A DNA stretch of 42,356 nt from Beijerinckiaceae bacterium (GCA_019747375.1 JAIEQX010000031.1:1-42356); one strand, 5' to 3'; positions 26,029-34,187 are shown, numbered from the stretch's first letter. A program made the numbers and translations. The notes: generated from the letters alone by a model not told the origin.

Positions 26029-26970
26029 TCAAAACCCACCCCATGCGAAGGCCAGCAGTATCGCACCGCACAGGACCATGGCCCTGAGATAGAGCGCAAG
26101 CGCGCGGCCCATGTCGTCCGCACCTGGATCGGGGGCGCCATCGTTCACCCAGGGCTCTTCGGCCACACGGTCGCCGTAGATCCGGGGCCCGGACAGTCGA
26201 ATCCCGAGCGCGCCGGCCATCGCGGCCTCGGGCCAGCCCGCATTCGGCGAGCGATGGTGGCGCGCGTCGCGCAGCATGACGCCAAGCGCCGCATTCGGTC
26301 GCCGAGACACCAGACCGAACAACAGACCGGTGAGCCGCGCGGGGATCAGGTTCGCAACGTCGTCGAGCCGGGCCGCGACCTTGCCGAAATCCTCGTAGCG
26401 GTCATTGCGATGCCCGATCATCGAGTCGAGCGTGTTGATGGCCTTGTAGGCAACTAGCCCCGGCAGGCCCAGGACCCCCCCCCAGAAGAGCGGCGCCGTG
26501 ACCCCGTCCGACGTGTTTTCGGCTAGGCTCTCGATACCGGCGCGCGCGACACCGGCGGCATCGAGCCGGGCCGGATCGCGACCGACGATCATCGCCACGG
26601 CAGCCCGCGCGGCGTCCAGATCGCCTGCCGCCAGGGGTTGGGCCACGGCGGCCACATGGGTGTAGAGCGACCGCGCGGCGATCAGCGGCCAGGCGAGGAT
26701 CGCAGCGAGGATCAGGCCGATGGCTCCATGTGGCAGGGCAGACTGGATCGCGACCGCGGGGACCGTCGCTGCGGCAAGCACGACCACGACGCATACCGTT
26801 CCCATGAGACGCCGTTGCAAGACGTCGCCCCGATTGAGCCGCGCCTCAAGTCCCGCGATCAGAGCACCGATCCAGGTCACGGGATGGCCAATCCGGGCAT
26901 AGACCCGATCGGGCCAGCCGAGGGCAGCGTCGATGGCAAGGGCCAGGACCATGACAGCAGCCATGCTCAT
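26029..26970 (-). CDS. cobD: Adenosylcobinamide-phosphate synthase (CbiB/CobD)
   Basis: A 313-residue polytopic membrane protein. Family motifs are the early HPVTWIGALI, the central ESLAENTSDGVTAPLFWGGVLG (in two adjacent pieces), AYKAINTLDSMIGHRNDRY, and later AGWPEAAMAGALG. It joins aminopropanol phosphate to adenosylcobyric acid at the membrane. It overlaps the kinase gene upstream by four bases and precedes cobC by two. A longer in-frame reading upstream is inside the kinase gene and not conserved. Confidence 0.94.
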   Translation of the reverse strand: MSMAAVMVLALAIDAALGWPDRVYARIGHPVTWIGALIAGLEARLNRGDVLQRRLMGTVCVVVVLAAATVPAVAIQSALPHGAIGLILAAILAWPLIAARSLYTHVAAVAQPLAAGDLDAARAAVAMIVGRDPARLDAAGVARAGIESLAENTSDGVTAPLFWGGVLGLPGLVAYKAINTLDSMIGHRNDRYEDFGKVAARLDDVANLIPARLTGLLFGLVSRRPNAALGVMLRDARHHRSPNAGWPEAAMAGALGIRLSGPRIYGDRVAEEPWVNDGAPDPGADDMGRALALYLRAMVLCGAILLAFAWGGF

Positions 26971-27758
26971 GCCCGACCCCCGGTGCGGAAGCGCCGCACA
27001 TGGGTTAAGCCCGCCTCCGTCAACGTCGTCTCGGCTTCGGCCGGGGCCTCGCCCGGCGCGAAGATCAGCGCCCGAGCCGACCCGGTATGCGCCCGCGCGT
27101 GACCCGAGGCGCCCAGCCTTCGGGCGATAGCTGGCGTCGGATCGTCCTGTGGACCGCGCAAGGCCGTCGTCCGCTCCGCTGAAAGGGAGGCCAGCCGCGC
27201 GGCCTCTGCAAGCTGCGGCCCCTCCGCCCATGCCGCAACGAGGTCATCCATGTGGGGAAAGGCGAGGTCCTGTGGATCGGTGCGGCACGGCGGCCCCCAG
27301 AACCCGCCGACGATCTCGGCTTCGGGCGGCAGCGGCACCTCTCGCAGGGGCCGCGCATCGCGAGGCGCCCAAAGCACGCCATCGGGACGCGCCAGCATCA
27401 AGGGATCGGTGGCCCCCTCGACGGCGAGGCAGGCCTCGGCGATCCGGTCTTCCGCCGCTCCCGCTGCCCGGGCCAGCGCCACCAGCGCGGCCGTCGACAT
27501 GCCCGCGCCGCCACCGGGCAGCAGATCGGCCCGAAGTCGCACATGTCCTCGCTCCACAAGCCCGAGAGCCGACAGGAAGCGCCGGCAGCGCGCGTCATCG
27601 ACCAGGTCCGCGTTCTGCTCGATCGCGAGCGCACCGGACCCGGTCACCTCTGCCTGCACCCCGGCCACCGGACAGGCGAGGGTCACCAGAGCAACCCGTC
27701 GGTCCGGACCGACGGTGCCCTGTAACCATTCTCCGAAATGCCCCGCGACGAAGACCAT
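26967..27758 (-). CDS. GHMP-family kinase, probable L-threonine kinase (PduX-like)
   Basis: A 263-residue protein that starts with the PduX-like sequence GHFGEWLQGTVG and carries the GHMP ATP-binding motif LPGGGAGMSTAALVALARA at residues ~80-98. PduX phosphorylates L-threonine, supplying the substrate of the decarboxylase encoded two genes downstream. It lies between a histidine phosphatase and cobD in one run of genes with gaps of three bases or overlaps of four. Substrate is inferred from family and context; other GHMP kinases would look similar. Confidence 0.75.
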   Translation of the reverse strand: MVFVAGHFGEWLQGTVGPDRRVALVTLACPVAGVQAEVTGSGALAIEQNADLVDDARCRRFLSALGLVERGHVRLRADLLPGGGAGMSTAALVALARAAGAAEDRIAEACLAVEGATDPLMLARPDGVLWAPRDARPLREVPLPPEAEIVGGFWGPPCRTDPQDLAFPHMDDLVAAWAEGPQLAEAARLASLSAERTTALRGPQDDPTPAIARRLGASGHARAHTGSARALIFAPGEAPAEAETTLTEAGLTHVRRFRTGGRA

Positions 27759-27761
27759 GGC

Positions 27762-28343
27762 TCAGACCGTGGCATTGACACAGACGACGGAGAAAGCGCC
27801 CGGCAAGCAACGCAGCCGTGTCACCGACAGCGGTGCTACCTCGAAAGCGAGTGCGGCAGGCACATCTTCGAGCGCAAGGGCAAGACCCGTCCGCACCGTG
27901 CCTGCATGGGCCACGACGGCGACCGGCCCGTCTTCCATCGCAATCGCGGCGAGTTCGACAAGGGCTGGCGTCACGCGTGCGGCCATCGCCGCGAAGCTCT
28001 CGCCGTCGGGTGGTGAGACCTGCGCCAGCGCCGCCCGGTCGAGCGGCCCGAGGTCCGGCACCTCCTTCGGCAGAAGGCCTTCATGCGCGCCGAAATCCTG
28101 CTCCCAGAGCCGGGCATCTTCAGGCAGCACGCGCGCCGGAAACAGCGCCTCCGCCGTCTGGCGGCACCGCAGCGCCGGGCTTGTCACGACCGATCGCACA
28201 CACCTCATCGCGGCACCGAGCCGCGAGAGCGCCGCACCATCCGTCAGCCGCGCCGGCACGTCACGCCGCCCCGCCAGCCGTCCACCCGCCTCTGAGGGTG
28301 CATGCCGGATCAGGATGAGTTCCGATGGTCCGATGGGTGTCAT
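27762..28343 (-). CDS. Histidine phosphatase, probable alpha-ribazole phosphatase
   Basis: A 193-residue phosphoglycerate-mutase-like protein with the catalytic LILIRHAPSEAGG motif near residue 10 (Arg-His), an early TSPALRCRQTAE block, WEQDFGAHEG, and a later VVAHAGTVRTGLAL containing the second catalytic His. Homologues in cob clusters (CobC in enteric bacteria) remove phosphate from alpha-ribazole phosphate or adenosylcobalamin phosphate. Start ATG 28343 leaves 43 bases to divergent cobP. First gene of the phosphatase-kinase-cobD-cobC operon. Exact substrate inferred from context. Confidence 0.75.
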   Translation of the reverse strand: MTPIGPSELILIRHAPSEAGGRLAGRRDVPARLTDGAALSRLGAAMRCVRSVVTSPALRCRQTAEALFPARVLPEDARLWEQDFGAHEGLLPKEVPDLGPLDRAALAQVSPPDGESFAAMAARVTPALVELAAIAMEDGPVAVVAHAGTVRTGLALALEDVPAALAFEVAPLSVTRLRCLPGAFSVVCVNATV

Positions 28344-28386
28344 TGAAGCCTTTCCAAACTCTGCCAAACCTGCTTTTCACGCCGTG

Positions 28387-28899
28387 ATGACAAAGTCGAT
28401 CCTGATCACCGGCGGGGCCCGGTCCGGCAAGAGCTGTTTCGCCGAGCGCGTCACGCTGTCGCTTGGGCGACCGGCGATTTACATCGCGACCGCCGAAGCA
28501 CGCGATGCCGAGATGGCAGACCGTATCGCGCGGCACCAGGCGCGACGTGGACCAGAGTGGACGACACGGGCCGAGGCGTTCGCGCTCTGCGACGTCCTGC
28601 AGACAAGCGACGGCGGCCCTCCGCGGCTCGTGGATTGCCTGACGCTCTGGCTGACGAACCTGATGCTTGGCGAGCGCGACTGGGAGGCCGAGGTTGCAGC
28701 GCTCACCGATCTCGTGCCGCGGCTGACCGCGCCGGTAGTCTTCGTCACGAACGAAGTGGGCGCCGGGATCGTCCCCGAGAACGCGCTCGCGCGCGCCTTC
28801 CGGGATGCAGCGGGGCTGACCAACCAGCGGATCGCCGAGGCCTGCGACGAGCTCTGGTTCTGCGTCGCGGGCCATCCGATTAAGGTAAAGCCGCAATGA
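28387..28899 (+). CDS. cobP: Adenosylcobinamide kinase / adenosylcobinamide-phosphate guanylyltransferase
   Basis: A 170-residue CobP/CobU enzyme. The P-loop GGARSGKS is at residues 9-16, then IYIATAEARDAEM, the RHQARRGPEW segment and VDCLTLWLTN, with FVTNEVGAGIVPENALARAFRD late in the protein (in two pieces). It phosphorylates adenosylcobinamide and then transfers GMP to it. ATG 28387 is preceded by a GTG that could also serve. The stop overlaps the start of the next gene by four bases. The other common name is cobU. Confidence 0.94.
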   Translation: MTKSILITGGARSGKSCFAERVTLSLGRPAIYIATAEARDAEMADRIARHQARRGPEWTTRAEAFALCDVLQTSDGGPPRLVDCLTLWLTNLMLGERDWEAEVAALTDLVPRLTAPVVFVTNEVGAGIVPENALARAFRDAAGLTNQRIAEACDELWFCVAGHPIKVKPQ

Positions 28900-29900
28900 C
28901 CAACCTGTCCGACCTGTCCTGCCTCGACGATCTTCTTGGTCTCGACCTGCCCGGCCCAGATACGGACGCGATAAAGGCCGCCCGCGCCCGGCAGGCACAG
29001 CTGACCAAGCCGCCGGGTTCGCTGGGACGTCTGGAGGACATGGCAGCCTTCATGGCCGGGTGGCGCGGCACCGACCGCCCGCGGATCGACAGGGCGCAGG
29101 CGCTGGTCTTCGCCGGAAACCACGGAATCTGCGCCCGGGGCGTGAACCCGTTCCCGCAGGCCGTCACCGCGCTGATGGTCGCGAATTTCGAGGCGGGGGG
29201 CGCCGCGATCAACCAGTTGGCGCGGGTTGCCGGGGCCGAGTTGACGGTCGTTCCCCTCGACCTCGACCGGCCCACGGCGGATTTCACGACCGAGCCGGCG
29301 ATGTCCGAAGCCGAGTGTCTCGACGCCCTGAAGCGCGGCGCGTCGGCCGTCGATCTGGCAGCAGATGTCGTGATCCTGGGGGAGATGGGCATAGGAAATT
29401 CGACCGTGTCCGCCGCCCTCGCCCACGCTGTCTGCGGCGGCGCGCCCGAGGATTGGGTCGGGCGCGGCACCGGCAGCGATGCAGACGGGCTGGCGCTGAA
29501 AGCGCACGTGGTGGCCGAAGGCGTGGCCCGCCATGCGGGCCTTGCGCCGCTGCACATGCTCGCAGCCCTCGGCGGACGCGAGCAGGCCGCCCTTTGCGGC
29601 GCCGTGATCGCGGCGCGGCTCGCGCGCATCCCGGTGCTGCTCGACGGCTACATCTGCACGGCGGCTGTCGCGCCGCTCCACGGCGCGAAACCTTCCTTGC
29701 TCGATCACTGCCTCGTCGCGCATCGCAGCGCCGAGCCGGGCCATGCGCGGCTCTGCGCCGCGATGGGCCAGGACCCGGTTCTGGACCTCGGCATGGCGCT
29801 TGGCGAGGGCCCCGGCGCGGCGCTGGCGCTTGGCGTGCTGCGCGGCGCGCTGGCCTGCCATGACGGGATGGCCACCTTCGCCGAGGCGGGCATCGGATGA
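28896..29900 (+). CDS. cobU: Nicotinate-nucleotide-dimethylbenzimidazole phosphoribosyltransferase
   Basis: A 334-residue enzyme with KPPGSLGRLEDMA, VFAGNHGICARGVNPFP, the LGEMGIGNSTVSAAL block, and the catalytic Glu (about residue 304) in LGEGPGAALALG. It makes alpha-ribazole 5'-phosphate, the lower-ligand nucleotide. Called CobU in aerobic nomenclature and CobT in enterics; it is not the cobaltochelatase subunit CobT. Overlaps cobP and cobV by four bases on each side, so the three genes form one unit. The gene for BluB, which would make dimethylbenzimidazole, is not in the window. Confidence 0.94.
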   Translation: MTNLSDLSCLDDLLGLDLPGPDTDAIKAARARQAQLTKPPGSLGRLEDMAAFMAGWRGTDRPRIDRAQALVFAGNHGICARGVNPFPQAVTALMVANFEAGGAAINQLARVAGAELTVVPLDLDRPTADFTTEPAMSEAECLDALKRGASAVDLAADVVILGEMGIGNSTVSAALAHAVCGGAPEDWVGRGTGSDADGLALKAHVVAEGVARHAGLAPLHMLAALGGREQAALCGAVIAARLARIPVLLDGYICTAAVAPLHGAKPSLLDHCLVAHRSAEPGHARLCAAMGQDPVLDLGMALGEGPGAALALGVLRGALACHDGMATFAEAGIG

Positions 29901-30652
29901 CGCCTCTGCGCCGGCGCTTCGACGAGGCACGGCTGGCCTTCATGCTGCTGACGCGCCTGCCTGTCGGCAAGCTGCGCGATCCCGCGCCGAGCCTCGCCGA
30001 AGCGCAATGGGCCTATCCGCTCGTAGGGCTGGTTGTCGGCACCGTAACGTGGGCGGTCCTGCACGGCGCTATCGCCATAGGCATTGGACCCGACGCCGCA
30101 GCTCTTGCAGCCATCGCTGCAACTATTCTTGTCACTGGGGGTCTGCACCAGGATGGTCTTGCCGATTTCGTCGACGGTATCGGTGGGGGCCGTGATCGGA
30201 CGCATTGCCTCGAGATCATGCGCGACAGCCGGATCGGCAGCTATGGCGTCGTGGCCCTCATCCTCGCGGTTGGCACAAGCGCGGCGGCCTTGGGCGACAT
30301 CGCCGGCTATCTGACGCTGGCTACCGCCCTGACGATCGCGGTTTCCTCCCGGCTTGCCATGCTCGCTGTTCTTCTGGCGCTGCCGGCGGCGCGTGGTGAC
30401 GGGCTTGGCTTTTCCGCGGCTGCTGGCTTGCGCATGGCATGGGTTCCCGGAGCAATGCTTGTCACGGGTTTGACGCTGACGATGGGCTGGTCCGCGCTTG
30501 TGGTGATCATCACAGCAGCGGTCGCGACGTGCATCATCGCGGTATTGGCGGTACGCCATATTGGCGGACAGACAGGCGATGTCCTGGGAGCTGTTCAGGC
30601 GGTATCTGAGGCGCTCGCCTGGCTCGCCTTGTCAGCGGCCCTCTCGCCGTAG
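29897..30652 (+). CDS. cobV: Adenosylcobinamide-GDP ribazoletransferase (cobalamin synthase)
   Basis: A 251-residue polytopic membrane protein of the CobS/CobV family. It has LLTRLPVGKL at the start, the acidic metal-binding motif GGLHQDGLADFVDGIGGG, and MRDSRIGSYGVVAL. It joins alpha-ribazole (or its phosphate) to adenosylcobinamide-GDP, the last ring-assembly step. Last gene of cobP-cobU-cobV. After its stop the B12 island ends and phage and insertion-sequence remnants begin. Also named cobS. Confidence 0.94.
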   Translation: MTPLRRRFDEARLAFMLLTRLPVGKLRDPAPSLAEAQWAYPLVGLVVGTVTWAVLHGAIAIGIGPDAAALAAIAATILVTGGLHQDGLADFVDGIGGGRDRTHCLEIMRDSRIGSYGVVALILAVGTSAAALGDIAGYLTLATALTIAVSSRLAMLAVLLALPAARGDGLGFSAAAGLRMAWVPGAMLVTGLTLTMGWSALVVIITAAVATCIIAVLAVRHIGGQTGDVLGAVQAVSEALAWLALSAALSP

Positions 30653-30819
30653 CTCCGTCTCGGTCGCCCTGATTATGTCGTCGCCGCAGACTTTTCGTCG
30701 GTCAATGCTCTTTGCGTATTGATACTCTGTTGTGTTCTCTGGGAACTTGGCGTTTCGGCAAAGTTCAGAGGAAGGCTGGTGGCCGCGGGATAGGCAGCAT
30801 CTGTCGTCTCTTGCCTGTG
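30653..30819. other. Intergenic stretch at the right border of the B12 island
   Basis: 167 bases in which I see no gene or strong terminator. It is the join between cobV and phage-derived small genes. Confidence 0.3.
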
Positions 30820-30944
30820 TCACCTTGGAGCCGCGGGGTCGATGCTGCCATCCTCGTGCAGGACGAGCCGGCCGGCGGCCTTCGCCTGTCTCGGATCGCG
30901 CCGCGCGACAGCCCGACATGGGCGGCGTACTGGCGCTCACTCAT
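30820..30944 (-). pseudogene. Small phage-type HTH-like gene, frameshifted
   Basis: From ATG 30944 the minus strand reads MSERQYAAHVGLSRGAIR, like the DNA-binding start of small phage proteins (terminase small subunit or excisionase type). Then a one-base shift is needed to continue as QAKAAGRLVLHEDGSIDPAA and reach a stop at 30820. The ATG overlaps the stop of the preceding small gene (ATGA). The shift near 30900 makes this a decayed copy. Family assignment is a guess from style. Confidence 0.4.
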
Positions 30945-31072
30945 GCCCTGCATCGCCAGCTCCGATTATCATTCAAAGTCAGGTGCTTATCGAGTTGATA
31001 AGCCGTGCGCTCGGAGATGCCGTAATGGGCGAGTCGCTCCCGGACCCGGCGTTGCGATGTGTGGTCTGCCAT
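30941..31072 (-). CDS. Small basic HTH-like protein (43 aa), phage-derived
   Basis: A short frame with product beginning MADHTSQRRVRERLAHYGIS and continuing ERTAYQLDKHLTL, which has the look of a helix-turn-helix segment. Its stop overlaps the start of the next small gene in the ATGA manner, arguing that it is or was a real gene. Upstream DNA beyond 31072 belongs to the IS110 fragment, so its promoter has probably been lost. I do not recognise the family. Confidence 0.4.
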   Translation of the reverse strand: MADHTSQRRVRERLAHYGISERTAYQLDKHLTLNDNRSWRCRA

Positions 31073-31143
31073 GAGGTGGCTATCGTCCTGTCACGGCCGA
31101 CCGTCCCGGTCGGCGGCAGCGATCCGAACGGGAGGACGAGACC

Positions 31144-31452
31144 ATGGATCATTTTGTCGGTATCGACGTGTCGCTCGAAAGCTGCGCCGTCTGCGTTGTG
31201 AACCAGTCCGGCGCCGTGGTGCGCGAGGCGAAGGTCGTCTGCGAACCCGAGCCGCTGATCGCGTTCCTTCTCGACCTTAACCTGGATATCGTGTTCGTCG
31301 GTCTGGAAGCCGGACCTCTTTCGCAGTGGCTGCACCGGCATCTGCGCGAGGCTGGCTTAGAGGCGGTCCTGATGGAGACCCGCCAGGTGAAGGGCGCGCT
31401 GAAAGCCATGCCGATCAAGACCGACCGGCGCGACGCGCTCGGCATCGCCCAT
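31144..31452 (+). pseudogene. IS110-family transposase, N-terminal fragment
   Basis: About 103 residues of the DEDD-type transposase domain: start MDHFVGIDVSLESCAVC with the first Asp, FVGLEAGPLSQWLHRHL with Glu, and the MPIKTDRRDA motif. Complete IS110 transposases are over 300 residues. Homology stops after DRRDALGIA at about 31447, where a phage ParB-type gene on the other strand begins. The open frame that continues to 31536 is junk. The left border of the element is uncertain, somewhere near 31075. Confidence 0.75.
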
Positions 31453-31735
31453 CCGACCAGCCCCGCGCCACCAGGCACGGGACCCGCGTCCATCCAATCT
31501 TCTCGGCGGCGAGCAAACGTCCATGTCCGGCGATGACGCCGCCGTCCGGATCGACGAGGATCGGCACCGTCCACCCGTAGGTCTCCATGGAGCGGACGAT
31601 CTGATCGACCTGCTCGGGCGAGTGCGTGCGGCTGTTGCGGGCGTAGGGAACGAGAACCGCGAGCGGGCGCATCTCCGCCGCCTCGACCGCGGGTCCGAAA
31701 ATCCCGCGCTCAGGCTGCGATGCGTCCTTGGGCAT
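31453..31735 (-). pseudogene. ParB/Srx-domain phage protein, 3'-truncated
   Basis: An N-terminal ParB-like domain: LVPYARNSRTHSPEQVDQIV, then YGWTVPILVDPDGGVIAGHG and RLLAAEKIGWTRVPCLVARGW. In many phages this domain sits at the front of a DNA methyltransferase. Here it ends at GWS, where the IS110 fragment joins, so the catalytic part of any methylase is missing. ATG 31735 is the natural start. The product could at most be a ~95-residue ParB domain. Confidence 0.7.
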
Positions 31736-31762
31736 GCGTTCTCCCACCCAAACCAAATGCAA

Positions 31763-31893
31763 AATCGAAAGAGCGAAAAACGCTCAAAAGGCGGGCTGCC
31801 GCCGCACCGCGGCTCAGCGCGCCCAGGAAGGACCCGCGCGTTGCATGAATGTAACGCTGTCTCGCATGCGCAACACTGAGGCGCGCATCGCGA
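31763..31893. other. Gap between the ParB-type and tail-protein genes
   Basis: 131 bases without a gene. A small minus-strand hairpin, GAGCG-TTTTT-CGCTC near 31770-31785, could be a weak terminator for the tail-protein gene; the stem is only five bases. Confidence 0.3.
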
Positions 31894-32517
31894 TCACTTC
31901 GGCATCAGGCGCGCCAGGCGTTTCTCGATCTCGTCCATGACGATGCTGCGCGCGAGGCGCTGGAACGTCTGCGCCGTGCGGCCGATGGTCAGCTCTTTCG
32001 GCAACGACGGACCGTAGATCTTGCGCATGCCTTTCTTGCCGGCGACGCGCTGCATGAGCGGACCGCGCTGTGGATGAACGAAGGATCGCACGAAGCCGCG
32101 TTTCTTCATCCACATTGTCGCCGAGACGCCGGTGTCGTTCATGCCTGGCAGCACGCCGAAACGCCCGCTTCCATCCCGTTTCTGCAGTCGCCAGTGCTCT
32201 TTGGCGGACCACCGGAGCGCCAGGCGCTTCGAGCGGCTCGCCTTGTGCGGGAATTCCGACAGGGGCAGGCCCTTGCCCGAGGCCTCGATCGTGTAAGTCA
32301 GCGCACTGGCGTCGCGCCAGCCGCGGGTGTTGGCGACGATCGTCCCGTAGCGCTTGACGCTGGTCTGTTCCTTCAACGCGCGACGCACCGGCGTGCGCAG
32401 CTTCTCGCCACCACGTGCGAGGCCGCGCGCCATCTCCTGGCGGGCATTCGCGCTCATCATGTCGATCGCGGCGCCGAAGCGGGCGAAGATCGCGTCTGTC
32501 CTGATCTCGATGCGCAT
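31894..32517 (-). CDS. Prophage minor tail protein Z-like (GPZ)
   Basis: A 207-residue basic protein. Its organisation (N-terminal helix MRIEIRTDAIFARFGAAID, then RTPVRRALKEQTSVKRYG, LTYTIEASGKGLPLSEF, and a C-terminal basic helix ending EKRLARLMPK) resembles lambda-type minor tail protein Z of siphophages, about 190-210 residues. Start 32517 was chosen because upstream residues in the same frame are unlike the family. It is the only structural phage gene left near this border. Confidence 0.6.
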   Translation of the reverse strand: MRIEIRTDAIFARFGAAIDMMSANARQEMARGLARGGEKLRTPVRRALKEQTSVKRYGTIVANTRGWRDASALTYTIEASGKGLPLSEFPHKASRSKRLALRWSAKEHWRLQKRDGSGRFGVLPGMNDTGVSATMWMKKRGFVRSFVHPQRGPLMQRVAGKKGMRKIYGPSLPKELTIGRTAQTFQRLARSIVMDEIEKRLARLMPK

Positions 32518-32647
32518 GACAGACCTTCCTAATTCCCCACTTCTCGCCTGCGACGCCCTGCGACCAAACACGCCATCACACAATCGTTTTAGCCGTTGAT
32601 GATCGCGGCGGATTACGCATGTATCGACCTAACGAACGGAGGCGATC

Positions 32648-32881
32648 ATGCAGACTTCAGCGCGCAGGGCGACGGACAACAGCAAGGCGGTTGCCGCCTT
32701 CATCGCCAAAAAGGCGGAGATCGACGCAATGCTTGCCCGATTGACTGCGCTCAGCGAGGATCATTTCAATGTCGATGTTGAAACGCTGAACTGGGGTCAC
32801 GTCGGCGACCTCGAACACTACGCAAGCCTTTTGAAGCGCATCACCGACGCCGCCTTCCGCGAAGGCGAGCACGCCGAATAG
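32648..32881 (+). CDS. Small hypothetical protein (77 aa)
   Basis: A 77-residue mostly helical protein preceded by a good GGAGGCGATC ribosome site. It has an N-terminal basic stretch, a region AEIDAMLARLTALSEDHF and a C-terminal EHYASLLKRITDAAF helix. No domain recognised. Similar small genes occur in alphaproteobacterial prophages and plasmids. It is transcribed towards the DUF3489 gene, with a hairpin between them. Confidence 0.6.
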   Translation: MQTSARRATDNSKAVAAFIAKKAEIDAMLARLTALSEDHFNVDVETLNWGHVGDLEHYASLLKRITDAAFREGEHAE

Positions 32882-32904
32882 GGCGCAAATTCTCCCAAGG
32901 CTCC

Positions 32905-32924
32905 GCCCCGCTCAAATGCGGGGC
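32905..32924 (+). other. Hairpin between the 77-aa gene and the DUF3489 gene
   Basis: GCCCCGC and GCGGGGC form a perfect 7-bp stem around TCAAAT. No T-run follows, so it may be an attenuator or a processing or stability element rather than a terminator. Confidence 0.4.
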
Positions 32925-32981
32925 TCAGGGTCGTAGCAGGGCGGCGCAGCCGCGATCCTGCGATCCTGAATGGAGCCGATC

Positions 32982-33563
32982 ATGACCAACCTCACCGACA
33001 CGCAACTCATCGTCCTTAACGCGGCCGCGCAACGCGCGACGCTCATCGCCCTGCCGCTGCCGCCGAACCTGAAGGGCGGCGCCGCGCACAAGGTTGTCCA
33101 TCCCCTGATTGAAAAAGGTCTGCTCGAAGAGATCGACGCCGATCGCCGCCTGGGCGAGCCCCTGTGGCGCGAAACTGGCGATGGTCACGGGGTCACCCTC
33201 GCCATCACGGAGGCCGGCCTCGCAGCTCTTGGCATTACGGCCGACAGCGCGCCACAGGCGGCCGACGGCGGCGAAGTTGCGGTCGAGGCGAGCGACGCTG
33301 CGCCAACTCCTGAAAGCCCGCCAGCGGCCGCGACAGAGGCTCCGGCGCGCAAGGTCCGGGACGGCACGAAGCAGGCGGCTCTGATCGACATGCTGCGGTC
33401 GCCCGACGGCGCCACGATCGCCGAGATCGCCGCCGCCACCGGTTGGCTAACCCACACGGTTCGCGGCGCCATCGCGGGAGCGCTGAAGAAAAAGCTCGGG
33501 CTCGAAGTGGTGTCCGAGAAGATCGAGGCGCGCGGCCGGGTCTACAGGCTGCCGCACGCTTGA
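32982..33563 (+). CDS. DUF3489-domain protein
   Basis: A 193-residue protein. Residues 1-90 contain a winged-helix-like region (TDTQLIVLNAAAQRATLIALP), then an Ala/Pro/Glu-rich linker, then a C-terminal DUF3489 domain with TKQAALIDMLRSPDGATIAE, ATGWLTHTVRGAIAGALKKK and GRVYRL. Such proteins are frequent in alphaproteobacterial prophages and mobile islands; a DNA-binding role is likely from the fold. ATG 32982 is preferred over the ATG at 32970 by the usual MTNLTDTQ start. A strong terminator follows. Confidence 0.8.
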   Translation: MTNLTDTQLIVLNAAAQRATLIALPLPPNLKGGAAHKVVHPLIEKGLLEEIDADRRLGEPLWRETGDGHGVTLAITEAGLAALGITADSAPQAADGGEVAVEASDAAPTPESPPAAATEAPARKVRDGTKQAALIDMLRSPDGATIAEIAAATGWLTHTVRGAIAGALKKKLGLEVVSEKIEARGRVYRLPHA

Positions 33564-33579
33564 CTTCGACGCCGCAGCG

Positions 33580-33614
33580 AAACCGCCGCCTCCTTGCGGC
33601 GGTTTGTCGTTTCT
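33580..33614 (+). terminator. Rho-independent terminator after the DUF3489 gene
   Basis: AAACCGCCGC (33580-33589) pairs perfectly with GCGGCGGTTT (33596-33605) around a 6-base loop, followed by T-rich GTCGTTT. It lies 17 bases past the stop. Confidence 0.8.
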
Positions 33615-33651
33615 GGGCTCGAGACGTCGACGCGCCCGTCAACCTTGGAGC

Positions 33652-34035
33652 CTAATCTTTCTCGACATCGATGCGATCCGCGATGTCCTCGTGGATCAGC
33701 CCGGAATGGTGCGCCAGCAGGATGAGCTGCGCATCGAAAGATTCGCCGGCGACGATCGCCCACTCGAACCGTCGCTCGGCGCTATCGGCTGCCGAGACAC
33801 TATTGGCGTCGACGAACTGGTCCCGACCCAGCATGCAGTACGCAAAGAGCTGGGCGGCCTCATTCAAAGCGTCTTCGCTGGTTCTCTCTGAATCGGCGTC
33901 CTTCTTGTGGAGCCGCAGAATCGTCAGCTTCACTGCCTCCGGCACGAGAACCGGATGCAGCCCGGCGCGCCGCAGCGCGCGATCAACCGCTTTCAAGGCG
34001 GCCGAGCGACCGAAGAGATTGAGTAAACCGAACAT
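33652..34035 (-). CDS. Hypothetical protein (127 aa)
   Basis: A 127-residue helical protein starting MFGLLNLFGRSAALKAVDRALRRAG-like residues, with acidic patches in the second half and no transmembrane segment. No domain is recognised. The ATG at 34035 starts the hydrophobic-amphipathic helix; the upstream in-frame extension is Cys- and His-rich and not convincing. It is divergent from the toxin-antitoxin pair, with 152 bases between. Confidence 0.55.
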   Translation of the reverse strand: MFGLLNLFGRSAALKAVDRALRRAGLHPVLVPEAVKLTILRLHKKDADSERTSEDALNEAAQLFAYCMLGRDQFVDANSVSAADSAERRFEWAIVAGESFDAQLILLAHHSGLIHEDIADRIDVEKD

Positions 34036-34159
34036 TCGCCCAAGGTAGCAGGTCTCATGCGCCTCTTCACATGGCGCAATCGAGCGGTGGGCGATACCCG
34101 GACCGGACCGACAGGGCGCCCGCAAGCGCGGGGCTGGACTTCGGTCGTCCGAATAACTA

Positions 34160-34173
34160 GGTTACATGTAACC
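34160..34173. promoter_or_regulatory. Perfect 14-bp palindrome in the antitoxin promoter region
   Basis: GGTTACATGTAACC is its own reverse complement and ends 14 bases before the antitoxin ATG. A site here is well placed for autoregulation by the antitoxin or the toxin-antitoxin complex, as is usual for MazEF-type pairs. Confidence 0.55.
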
Positions 34174-34187
34174 GAAAGGGATTCCCG

